From: Paenirhizobium naphthalenivorans
GTDB lineage: Bacteria > Pseudomonadota > Alphaproteobacteria > Rhizobiales > Rhizobiaceae
NCBI RefSeq assembly: GCF_007992095.1
Contig: NZ_BJZP01000001.1
Location: 186,001-250,000 of the forward strand
DNA: 64,000 nt
Direction of reading: 5' to 3'
Shown here: in pieces, positions 51,933-59,497 of the stretch
How positions within the stretch are numbered: the stretch's first letter is position 1
Layout: each line of letters starts with the position of its first letter
Made by a program: the position numbers and the translations under genes
The notes under the pieces: generated by a model
The model's database searches: none
What the model was told of the DNA's origin: nothing
The model's input: only the letters and a program-made list of their open reading frames with translations

Positions 51933-52787
51933 CTACGTTTGCTGAGGCCTTTCAGTTGCCTTCGCCTCCTGCCAAAGCTCTTCCATCCGCTCGAGCGACG
52001 CGCCTAGCAAGGTTTCACCATTTGCTTCAAGAGTTTTCTCTATATAGCTGAAACGTTTGCGGAATTTCGTATTCGTTCCGCGCAGGGCCTGTTCCGGGTC
52101 GGCCTTCACATGGCGGCCGATATTGGCGAGCGCGAAGATCAGGTCACCGAGCTCGTCGGAGATTTCCTCCGGTCGCCCGGCCTTCAGCGCCTCGCGCAGT
52201 TCGCCGATCTCCTCCTCGATCTTGTCGAGGATCGGCTCGGCCTCCGACCAATCGAAGCCAACCTTGGCGGCCTGTTCCTGAAGCTTGAGGGCTTCGGTGA
52301 GCGCCGGGAAGCTGCGTTGCACGGAACCGAGCAAGCCGGCCTTCGGATCCTCGGCCGGGGCCTTGCCCGAGGCCTTGGCGCGGGCGGCATGGCGCTCGGC
52401 GCGTTCCTGCTTTTCTTGGGCCTTGATCTCGTCCCATTGCAGTTTGACCGCTTCCGGCGTCGAAGCGCTGGATACGGCGAAGACATGCGGATGCCGGCGA
52501 ATCATCTTTTTCGTGATGGCCTCGACCACGTCGCCGAAGGAAAACAGGCCGGCCTCCTCTGCGATCCTGGCGTGGAAGACGACCTGCAGCAGGAGGTCGC
52601 CCAGTTCGTCGCACAGGTCGTCGGGATCATTGCGCTCGATCGCGTCAGCCACCTCATAGGCTTCCTCGATCGTATAGAGCTTGATCGTCTCGAAGGTCTG
52701 TACCACGTCCCACGGGCAGCCGGTCTCCGGCTGGCGCAGTGCCGCCATGATGTCGAGGAGTCGGGAAATATCCTTGGAGGGTTCCAT
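51933..52787 (-). CDS. mazG: Nucleoside triphosphate pyrophosphohydrolase MazG
   Basis: Hydrolyses NTPs/dNTPs to monophosphates, a housecleaning role. 284 residues with two MazG domains: N-terminal (about 8-125: DIMAALRQPETGCPWDVVQTFETIKLYTIEEAYEVADAI, then DELGDLLLQVVFHARIA with the EExxE/ExxD-type metal ligands) and C-terminal (about 165-265: IEEEIGELREAL, then DELGDLIFALANIGRH). The linker is Lys/Ala-rich. It starts 21 bp after the deaminase gene. Confidence 0.95.
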   Translation of the reverse strand: MEPSKDISRLLDIMAALRQPETGCPWDVVQTFETIKLYTIEEAYEVADAIERNDPDDLCDELGDLLLQVVFHARIAEEAGLFSFGDVVEAITKKMIRRHPHVFAVSSASTPEAVKLQWDEIKAQEKQERAERHAARAKASGKAPAEDPKAGLLGSVQRSFPALTEALKLQEQAAKVGFDWSEAEPILDKIEEEIGELREALKAGRPEEISDELGDLIFALANIGRHVKADPEQALRGTNTKFRKRFSYIEKTLEANGETLLGASLERMEELWQEAKATERPQQT

Positions 52788-52808
52788 GCGGGTCTTGGCC
52801 TTCGCCGC

Positions 52809-53390
52809 TCAGTTGAGGGGGATGTCGTTGTCCGATTTGCCGGACTGGTATTGCGAGGAAAGGCGGTCGTAAACACCTCGGATGCGCTTCGACTGCGCCT
52901 TGAGGGCATCCGCATCGTCGTGCACGGCAACCAGATCGGCCATGGCAAACGATGTCCAGAAGGCGTTTTTCTTGCGATAGCCGCCCGGTTCGAGACCGAA
53001 AACCTCCTTGAGGATTTTCAGGTCGTGCGGGATGGCGAAGGCGTCGCGGCTGTCCTCGTGGCTGAAAAAATAATAGAAATTGTCAAAGCCCGCCCAGGTG
53101 ATCGCCGACATGCACATGGTGCAGGGTTCGTGGGTCGACAGGAAGATCAGGTCCTTGGTGGCCGGCCGTTCGCCCAACTCGTAGAAGCGCTTGAGCGTAT
53201 GGACCTCGCCGTGCCACAGCGGATTCTCCAGTTCATTGTTGGTCTCGGCCAGAACCAGTGACAGGTCCGATTTCCGCAGGATCGCTGCGCCGAACAGTTT
53301 GTTGCCGGCGGCCACGCCCTTTTCGGTGAGCGGCAGGATGTCGCGTTCGATGACGTCGAGCAGGCGCGTGGTGAGGTCAGGGGCGGTCAA
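52809..53390 (-). CDS. Zinc-dependent nucleoside/cytidine-type deaminase family protein
   Basis: A 193-residue cytidine deaminase-fold protein with zinc/catalytic motifs His60-x-Glu62 (HGEVHTLKRF) and PCTMC (Cys90, Cys93). The base is not recognisable from sequence; the C-terminal part (YRKKNAFWTSFAMADLV) is not that of TadA or CodA that I know. The start is TTG 53390, chosen because AAAAGGAG lies 7-8 bases upstream and the residues before it have no family character; an ATG at 53570 is in frame. Coupling with mazG suggests nucleotide-pool cleaning or salvage. Confidence 0.75.
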   Translation of the reverse strand: MTAPDLTTRLLDVIERDILPLTEKGVAAGNKLFGAAILRKSDLSLVLAETNNELENPLWHGEVHTLKRFYELGERPATKDLIFLSTHEPCTMCMSAITWAGFDNFYYFFSHEDSRDAFAIPHDLKILKEVFGLEPGGYRKKNAFWTSFAMADLVAVHDDADALKAQSKRIRGVYDRLSSQYQSGKSDNDIPLN

Positions 53391-53650
53391 GGCGGTCTCC
53401 TTTTGCGGCACGCGCGATCCTATCGCTCGGTCACGGCCGGCGGAAGGCGCAAACGCGTGCCGACGCCCGGTTATCCCGTCCGTTTTCCCGAGTTCCGCGC
53501 CGCCGAACCGCCAGGCGGTGAGATTTGCTCGCGTGAGCCGGAAGCCTAGCAAAGAAATATCCTTCGCCAAGGTGCGACGGATTTCTGTTTCTTCAATCCT
53601 CTGACGAATACGGGGATAGTGCCCCAGTCTTCCAGAACGCGGGATCGAGC

Positions 53651-55093
53651 ATGGGTGCGAGCGAACAGCAGCTTTCGGTTTTTCCGGCCTTTTTCAAGGT
53701 CGCGAATGCCATTGCCGTGGTTTTCGGCAATGGGCCGGAGGCGTTTGCCAAGACCCGACTGTTGCGCAACACGCAGGCCAGGATCGTCGTTTACGCCGAA
53801 GCGCCGGACGCCGACTATGCCGCCTATCTTGCCGAGCATGACATCGAGACTGTAGCCCGCAGCTTCGCGTCCAGCCAGCTTGAGGATGCGGTGTTGGTTT
53901 TTGCTGCAACCGGGGATGCAAAGCTGGACCGGACGATCGTTTGCGCCGCCCGTGCCCGCCGTATTCCCGCCAATGCTGTCGACCAGCCGGAATTTTGCGA
54001 TTTCTACACGCCGGCGCTTGTCAATCGGGCGCCGATCGCGGTCGCTATCGGCACGGAAGGGGCGGGCCCGGTTCTCGCCCAGATGATCCGCGCTGATGTC
54101 GATCGTCTGCTGCCGCGCTCGCTCGGTCATCTTGCAGTGCTCGCCAACAGCTATCGCCGCGCCGTGGACCGACTCCTGCCGCGCGGCGTGGCGCGCCGAC
54201 TGTTCTGGCACGCCTTTTTCAAAGGCGATGTGGCCGATGCGATCGCCTGCGGTGATGTCACCCATGCGCGCCGGCGCGCGACGCAACTGCTGAAGGACTC
54301 CGTCATCGAGAAGACCGAGGGCCGTATCTTTCTGGTCGGTGCGGGCCCCGGCGCCGAGGATCTTCTAACGTTGCGCGCCCATCGCCTGCTGATGGAGGCT
54401 GACGTCATCGTCCATGACGCTCTGGTGCCCCAGGCGGTCGTCGACATGGGCCGGCGTGATGCGACGCGTATTCCGGTGGGAAAACGCAAGGGCTGCCACT
54501 CCAAGTCTCAAACCGAGATCAATGACCTGCTGGTCGCGCTTGGCCGCGAAGGCAAGCGCGTGGTGCGGCTGAAGTCCGGCGACCCGCTTGTCTTTGGTCG
54601 CGCTGGGGAGGAAATGGCGGCGCTGCGCGCGGCCGGTGTCGCCTATGAGGTGGTGCCGGGAATCACTTCCGCGCTGGCGGCTGCCGCCGATTTCGAACTA
54701 CCGCTGACCCTGCGTGGCGTGGCCTCCTCGCTGGTCTTCACCACCGGCCATGACCTGCACGGCGAGACTCTTCCGGACTGGGCCCGGCTGGCGCTCGGCG
54801 GGGCCACGGTTGCCGTCTACATGGGCCGCAGCAACGCGGCCTCGGTCGCCGGGCGCCTGATGGCGGCAGGCCTTGCCGTAGATACCACTGTGGCCGTTGT
54901 CGAGAACGCCGGGCGCGGCGACAGCCGTCTGCTGCATGGCACGCTCGAAGAACTGCCGGCGCTTGAAACCCGAAACGAACTTGAAGGTCCGGTGATGGTC
55001 ATCATCGGCGATGCCGTGGCGGGTGGCAATTTCTCCCGTTCCGAACCGCTGCGCGGCAAGGTCGCCAGCTTTGCCCCTTTCGAGAGGACATGA
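53651..55093 (+). CDS. cysG: Siroheme synthase CysG
   Basis: Makes siroheme, the cofactor of the sulfite reductase encoded two genes on, from uroporphyrinogen III. 480 residues. The N-terminal half (about 8-210) is the NAD-dependent precorrin-2 dehydrogenase/ferrochelatase (VVFGNGPEAFAKTRLL, NAVDQPEFCDFYTPALVNRAPIAVAIGTEGAGP). The C-terminal half (about 220-465) is the SAM-dependent uroporphyrinogen methyltransferase (GRIFLVGAGPGAEDLLTLRAHRLL, KRKGCHSKSQTEIND, RLKSGDPLVFGRAGEE, PGITSALAAAA). The dinucleotide fold has GNGPEA in place of the commoner GGGxVA. DUF2849 follows by one base. Confidence 0.95.
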   Translation: MGASEQQLSVFPAFFKVANAIAVVFGNGPEAFAKTRLLRNTQARIVVYAEAPDADYAAYLAEHDIETVARSFASSQLEDAVLVFAATGDAKLDRTIVCAARARRIPANAVDQPEFCDFYTPALVNRAPIAVAIGTEGAGPVLAQMIRADVDRLLPRSLGHLAVLANSYRRAVDRLLPRGVARRLFWHAFFKGDVADAIACGDVTHARRRATQLLKDSVIEKTEGRIFLVGAGPGAEDLLTLRAHRLLMEADVIVHDALVPQAVVDMGRRDATRIPVGKRKGCHSKSQTEINDLLVALGREGKRVVRLKSGDPLVFGRAGEEMAALRAAGVAYEVVPGITSALAAAADFELPLTLRGVASSLVFTTGHDLHGETLPDWARLALGGATVAVYMGRSNAASVAGRLMAAGLAVDTTVAVVENAGRGDSRLLHGTLEELPALETRNELEGPVMVIIGDAVAGGNFSRSEPLRGKVASFAPFERT

Positions 55094-55094
55094 C

Positions 55095-55409
55095 ATGGCA
55101 GAAAAAGTATTGACCGCCAATCGCCTGGGCGACGGCATTGCCGTATGGCTGGACGCCAGTGGTCGGTGGACCGAGCGGCTACAGGATGCCTTCGTCGCGC
55201 GCCATGCCGAAGCGATCGCCGCCATCGAGGAAGCCGGCCGCAAGGCCTTCGCCAGCAATGCCGTGCTGGACGTCAACGTCATCGAGGTCGAGGAACTGGA
55301 TGGCCTCTTGCGTCCACTTCGCCTGCGCGAGCGTATTCGCGCCGAAGGCCCGACCATTGCCTATGCTGACGGCCATGGCTTCGCCGATCCCGACTTCATT
55401 GCCGCCTGA
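55095..55409 (+). CDS. DUF2849 family protein
   Basis: A 104-residue soluble protein of unknown function, conserved in alphaproteobacteria between cysG and cysI. It has KVLTANRLGDGIAVWLDASGRWTE at the start, a helical Ala/Glu-rich middle, and YADGHGFADPDFIAA at the end. The start is one base after the cysG stop and cysI begins eight bases after it, so it must be made with them. A supporting role for sulfite reductase (assembly, siroheme hand-over or electron transfer) is inferred from position only. Confidence 0.85.
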   Translation: MAEKVLTANRLGDGIAVWLDASGRWTERLQDAFVARHAEAIAAIEEAGRKAFASNAVLDVNVIEVEELDGLLRPLRLRERIRAEGPTIAYADGHGFADPDFIAA

Positions 55410-55417
55410 GGAAGCCC

Positions 55418-57088
55418 ATGTATCGCTATGATGAATTCGACCACGCCTTTGTGTCGGCTCGTGTCGAGCAATTCCGTGACCAGGTCGCCCGCCGCCTCTC
55501 CGGCGAGATCGCCGAGGATGCGTTCAAGCCGCTGCGCCTGATGAATGGCGTCTATCTCCAGCTGCACGCCTATATGCTACGCGTCGCCATTCCCTATGGC
55601 ACCCTGAATTCCACGCAAATGCGAATGCTGGCGCATATCGCCCGTCGTTACGACCGTGGCTACGGGCATTTCACCACGCGGCAGAACATCCAGTACAACT
55701 GGCCGAAGCTGTCGGACACGCCGGACATTCTCAAGGAGCTGGCGGACGTGGAAATGCACGCCATCCAGACCTCGGGCAACTGCATCCGCAATGTGACGGC
55801 CGACCATTTCGCCGGGGCTGCCGCCGATGAGGTTGCCGATCCTCGTCCCTATGCCGAGATTCTGCGTCAGTGGTCCTCCGTCCACCCGGAATTCTCCTTC
55901 CTGCCGCGCAAGTTCAAGATCGCCGTCACCGGTGCGCCGCACGACCGTGCAGCGATACAGGTGCATGACATTGGATTGCACCTGAAGAAGAACGAGGCAG
56001 GCGAACTTGGCTTTGCCGTCTACGTCGGGGGCGGGCAGGGCCGCACGCCGCTGGTGGCAAAATTGATCCGCGACTTCCTGCCGGAAGCCGATCTGCTGAC
56101 CTATGTCACGGCGATCGTTCGCGTCTATAATCTCAACGGCCGGCGCGACAACAAATACAAGGCGCGCATCAAGATCCTCGTGCACGAGACCGGGATTGAG
56201 GAGCTGACGCACCAGGTGGAGGCCGAGTTCGACGCTATTCGCGATAGTGAACTGAAGCTCCCTGAGAACGACATCCGCGCCATTGAAAGCTATTTTGCTC
56301 CGCCCGCCTTGCCCGATCGGCCTGACGGCTGGGAAGCGCTGGCGCGCGCCAGGAAGGCCGACGGGGCCTTTGCGGTCTGGGCGACGCAGAACGTCCAACC
56401 TCACCATCACCCGGACTATGGCATGGTGACCATCTCGCTGAAACCGATCGGCGGCACACCGGGCGATGCCAGCGACGCGCAGATGGACGTCGTGGCCGAT
56501 CTCGCCGAAAGGTTTGCCTTCGACCAGATCCGCGTCAGCCATGAGCAGAACCTGATCCTGCCGCATGTCGCACTCGGCGATCTCTATGCCGTTTATCAGG
56601 CACTAGAGGTCTCCGGCCTGGCGACCGCCAATGCTGGCCTGATCACCGATATCATCGCCTGTCCCGGTCTCGACTATTGCGCGCTGGCCAATGCCCGCTC
56701 GATCCCTGTGGCGCAGGAGATCTCCACCCGCTTCGGCTCGCCGCAACGGCAGGCCGAGATCGGCGAGCTGAAGATCAAGATCTCCGGCTGCATAAACGCC
56801 TGCGGCCATCACCACGTCGGCCATATTGGCCTGCTTGGTGTCGAAAAGAAGGGCGCTGAGCTCTACCAGATCACGCTCGGCGGCTCGGCGGACGAAAATA
56901 CCTCGGTTGGCGAGATCATCGGCCGAGGGTTCGAACCGGAGCGAGTGACCGACGCCATCGAGACAATCGTCGACACCTATCTCGGCCTGCGCCTCGATCC
57001 GAAGGAGACCTTCATCGACGCCTATCGCCGGGTCGGACCGAAGCCCTTCAAGGAAGCCCTTTATGGCCAGGCGGCGGAAGCCGCCTGA
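55418..57088 (+). CDS. cysI: Assimilatory sulfite reductase hemoprotein subunit (nitrite/sulfite reductase family)
   Basis: Reduces sulfite to sulfide with six electrons at a coupled siroheme-4Fe4S centre. 556 residues with the usual repeated ferredoxin-like and siroheme domains. Cluster ligands are Cys415 and Cys421 (ACPGLDYCAL) and Cys458 and Cys462 (SGCINACGHHH). FTTRQNIQYNW and RVSHEQNLILPHV bind siroheme and substrate. Nitrite reduction is an alternative, but linkage with DUF934 and cysG in this order favours sulfite. There is no CysJ flavoprotein nearby; fpr downstream could supply electrons through a ferredoxin. Confidence 0.93.
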   Translation: MYRYDEFDHAFVSARVEQFRDQVARRLSGEIAEDAFKPLRLMNGVYLQLHAYMLRVAIPYGTLNSTQMRMLAHIARRYDRGYGHFTTRQNIQYNWPKLSDTPDILKELADVEMHAIQTSGNCIRNVTADHFAGAAADEVADPRPYAEILRQWSSVHPEFSFLPRKFKIAVTGAPHDRAAIQVHDIGLHLKKNEAGELGFAVYVGGGQGRTPLVAKLIRDFLPEADLLTYVTAIVRVYNLNGRRDNKYKARIKILVHETGIEELTHQVEAEFDAIRDSELKLPENDIRAIESYFAPPALPDRPDGWEALARARKADGAFAVWATQNVQPHHHPDYGMVTISLKPIGGTPGDASDAQMDVVADLAERFAFDQIRVSHEQNLILPHVALGDLYAVYQALEVSGLATANAGLITDIIACPGLDYCALANARSIPVAQEISTRFGSPQRQAEIGELKIKISGCINACGHHHVGHIGLLGVEKKGAELYQITLGGSADENTSVGEIIGRGFEPERVTDAIETIVDTYLGLRLDPKETFIDAYRRVGPKPFKEALYGQAAEAA

Positions 57089-57090
57089 GG

Positions 57091-57612
57091 ATGGACAAGA
57101 TGATCAAGATCTGGAACCAGACCGGTTTCGTCGAGAACGACCCCTGGGTCATTGAGACGGAAGATGTGACGGCGGGTGAGGGCGAACACGCCGTCATCGG
57201 CCTTCACGCTTTCCTTGAGGCGGCAGAGTGTAGCAACGAGAGTGGTTTCGGCGTGCTGATCGCGCCAGCCGATGACGTGACGAAGCTTGCGCCCTATCTC
57301 GATCGCGTGACGCTGGTGGCAATCAGCTTTCCCGTCTTCAGCGACGGCCGCGGCTTCAGCCATGCGACGTTGCTGCGCCAGCGTCTCGGCTATGCCGGCG
57401 AACTGCGGGCTGTTGGGGATGTGTTGATCGACCAGGTGCCGTTGATGCTGAGGACCGGCGTCACGAGCTTTGCCGTCTCCAACCCGACCGCCCTGAAGCG
57501 TCTGGCGGAAAACCGCCTGCCGGGGATCGCCGAGCATTACCAGCCGAGCGCTATGCCTTCGATTGAGACCGCCGGCTTCAGTTGGCGCCGGACGGGCATT
57601 CGGGGCGTCTAA
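57091..57612 (+). CDS. DUF934 family protein (sulfite reductase-associated)
   Basis: A 173-residue soluble protein of unknown biochemical function, very often next to cysI/cysH in proteobacteria. Segments: WNQTGFVENDPWV, ADDVTKLAPYLDRVTLVAISFPVFSDGRGFSHATLLRQRLGYAGELRAVGDVLIDQV, and a C-terminal SWRRTGIRGV. It begins two bases after the cysI stop, so it is tightly linked to it. Alternative start ATG 57100. Confidence 0.88.
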   Translation: MDKMIKIWNQTGFVENDPWVIETEDVTAGEGEHAVIGLHAFLEAAECSNESGFGVLIAPADDVTKLAPYLDRVTLVAISFPVFSDGRGFSHATLLRQRLGYAGELRAVGDVLIDQVPLMLRTGVTSFAVSNPTALKRLAENRLPGIAEHYQPSAMPSIETAGFSWRRTGIRGV

Positions 57613-57645
57613 CACATAATAAGTTCTGCATGTATCTTTGCTGAT

Positions 57646-57659
57646 TTGACAGAGGTCAA
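57646..57659. promoter_or_regulatory. FNR/FixK-like palindrome upstream of fpr
   Basis: TTGACAGAGGTCAA has perfect 5-bp arms TTGAC/GTCAA around four bases and fits the relaxed FixK/FNR half-sites TTGA-N6-TCAA, with C/G in place of the T/A pair of the strict consensus. Its centre is about 150 bp before the fpr start and 40 bp after the DUF934 stop. Confidence 0.35.
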
Positions 57660-57801
57660 GGAAAACGGAGCCTGGCTGGGGCATCCGATAGAAGCGACGA
57701 AATGCGGGACGCGGCTATTTGCCGACTTTGTCCGGCGGTTGAGTTGCGTTATAGGGCTTCGAGCGAGAAGTCAGTCTGGCGATTATAGGAACACAAGACG
57801 C

Positions 57802-58614
57802 ATGAATGCTCCCGTGACCACCGAAAATGCGGAACTGATCGTGCCTGAGGGCGTCTATGCCGAAACCGTGCTCAGCGTGACCCATTACACCGATCACCTG
57901 TTCCGTTTTCGCATGACACGGCCTGCGGGCTTTCGGTTTCGTTCGGGCGAGTTCGCGATGATCGGTCTGATGGTCGAAGGCAAGCCGATCTATCGCGCCT
58001 ATTCGATCGCCAGTCCTTCCTGGGACGAGGAACTCGAGTTCTTCTCAATCAAGGTTCCAGACGGTCCGCTGACCCAGCACCTGCAGAAGATCCAGCCGGG
58101 CGACCGTGTGCTGATGCGCAAGAAGCCGACCGGCACGCTGGTGCTCGATGCACTGACCCCCGGCAAGCGGCTCTATATGTTTTCGACCGGCACAGGCATT
58201 GCGCCCTTCGCCAGCCTGATCCGTGATCCCGAGACCTATGAGAAGTTCGAGGAGGTCATCCTCACTCACACCTGCCGCGAAGTGGCGGAGTTGAAGTACG
58301 GTTACGATCTGGTCGATGAGATAAAGAACCACGAGTTCCTGGCTGACATCGTTGGAGATAAGCTGAAGCATTACGCGACCGTGACCCGTGAGGACTATCC
58401 GTTCAAGGGCCGGATCACCGATCTGATGGAGAGCGGCAAGCTCTACGCCGATCTCGGCGTGCCGCCGCTTGATCCGGCTGTCGATCGCGGCATGATCTGC
58501 GGCTCGTCTGCTATGCTCAAAGACACCAAGGCCCTGCTTGAAAAGGCGGGCCTCACCGAGGGGGCCAACAATAAGCCGGCCGAATTCGTCATCGAGCGCG
58601 CGTTCGTCGGCTAA
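57802..58614 (+). CDS. fpr: Ferredoxin-NADP+ reductase
   Basis: A 270-residue FAD enzyme moving electrons between NADPH and ferredoxin or flavodoxin. FAD-binding domain with YRAYSIASPSWDEELEFF; NADP domain with LYMFSTGTGIAPFASLIRDPE, HTCREVAELKYG and the MICGSSAMLKDTKALLEKAGL segment; it ends in a short VERAFVG-like tail typical of bacterial class. ATG 57802 gives the family N-terminus. It follows DUF934 by 189 bp with a possible regulator site between, so it probably has its own promoter, and ends at a strong terminator. Confidence 0.95.
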   Translation: MNAPVTTENAELIVPEGVYAETVLSVTHYTDHLFRFRMTRPAGFRFRSGEFAMIGLMVEGKPIYRAYSIASPSWDEELEFFSIKVPDGPLTQHLQKIQPGDRVLMRKKPTGTLVLDALTPGKRLYMFSTGTGIAPFASLIRDPETYEKFEEVILTHTCREVAELKYGYDLVDEIKNHEFLADIVGDKLKHYATVTREDYPFKGRITDLMESGKLYADLGVPPLDPAVDRGMICGSSAMLKDTKALLEKAGLTEGANNKPAEFVIERAFVG

Positions 58615-58638
58615 CTATCGGTCCTGTCCGATATGCTT

Positions 58639-58664
58639 ACGCCCGGTCATCGACCGGGCGTTTT
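58639..58664 (+). terminator. Intrinsic terminator after fpr
   Basis: ACGCCCGGTC, loop ATC, GACCGGGCGT then TTT: a ten-base perfect stem between the convergent fpr and gntR-type genes. Confidence 0.88.
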
Positions 58665-58690
58665 GCGTTGCGACGAGAGCGGTTGGCCGA

Positions 58691-59314
58691 TCAGGGCTCG
58701 CTGAGGTGGCCGATCAAGGCTTCCATCGCCTTTTGAGCGGCGTCGCTCTGCCCCTGCTGGATTGCCCGGATTACGGCGACATGCAGGGCGACCGAACGAT
58801 CCATCCTGTCCACCGTCGCTGTGGCATACCACATACGGCGTGAGTGCGATTGCAGGGGAGCGACAGCCGATACCAGGAACCGGTTTGCGCACGCCTCTTC
58901 GAGGACCTCGTCAAACGCCTTGTCGGCGGTTAGAAAACCATCGAAAGAACCACCTGTCGCAGCAGCCGTCATCGCCTTGGCGCACTCGAGTAAGGCTGCG
59001 CGTTGTCCGTCGTCAGCGTTCTGCGCCGCCGCATTGGCCAGCAAGGGCTCGAGTTTCAGGCGAACGGCCATGATCGCCTGGTGGTCTGACGGCTGGATTT
59101 CTGCGATCTGCAAACCGACACGCGGCCTTACCAAGATTAGCCGTTGCCATTCGAGTTTCTGGATGGCCTCGCGTACCGGAGTACGTCCGTAGCCCGACAA
59201 TTCGATAAGCTGACGCTCGTTGACCAATGCGCCCGGCGCAAGCTTCAGCGTGACGATCTGCTGCTCGAGCGCCAGATAGGCAAGGTGACTCTGCGAGTCA
59301 ACGTTTTTGGTCAT
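58691..59314 (-). CDS. GntR-family (FCD/FadR-type) transcriptional regulator
   Basis: A 207-residue DNA-binding regulator. N-terminal winged helix (about 8-75: YLALEQQIVTLKLAPGALVNERQLIELSGYGRTPVREAIQKLEWQRLI) and a C-terminal FCD ligand domain (about 80-205) with the metal-ligand-type His and Asp residues (DKAFDEVL, HSRRMWYA, LHVAVIRAI). The effector is unknown. GGAGGGTG five bases upstream selects ATG 59314 over GTG 59320. Strong repeats in its own promoter region suggest autoregulation. Confidence 0.9.
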   Translation of the reverse strand: MTKNVDSQSHLAYLALEQQIVTLKLAPGALVNERQLIELSGYGRTPVREAIQKLEWQRLILVRPRVGLQIAEIQPSDHQAIMAVRLKLEPLLANAAAQNADDGQRAALLECAKAMTAAATGGSFDGFLTADKAFDEVLEEACANRFLVSAVAPLQSHSRRMWYATATVDRMDRSVALHVAVIRAIQQGQSDAAQKAMEALIGHLSEP

Positions 59315-59325
59315 TCGCACCCTCC

Positions 59326-59408
59326 GCTGATATATTTACCTGTCGCATGTCGCAAAGGGGATGGCAATATATAGTGATATATCAGCGTGGCGGATAGCTG
59401 TCGCATGT
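59326..59408. promoter_or_regulatory. Nested repeats in the GntR-type gene promoter
   Basis: GCTGATATAT (59326-59335) and ATATATCAGC (59377-59386) form a perfect 10-bp inverted repeat 41 bp apart; the right arm includes the palindrome TGATATATCA (59375-59384). CTGTCGCATGT occurs twice in direct orientation (59340-59350 and 59398-59408). The palindrome resembles FadR-class GntR operators. They lie 12-94 bp upstream of the regulator start. Confidence 0.55.
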
Positions 59409-59497
59409 AGCGTCTACGACGTTGGCACCGCAGCTCTGTCAGCGCGCTGCACGCCTAATCCGTGGAAGTGGGCAGCCAAGGGCGACCGGCGGACGTC

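Noticed and set aside
53391..53570. A 60-codon N-terminal extension of the deaminase from ATG 53570.
   Set aside because: The stretch is unlike the family and would swallow the strong ribosome binding site of TTG 53390; it also fills the divergent gap before cysG.
56926..56942. A tRNA T-loop-like GGTTCGAACC stretch.
   Set aside because: It is inside cysI in frame, with no acceptor or anticodon stems around it. No other tRNA-like sequence was seen.
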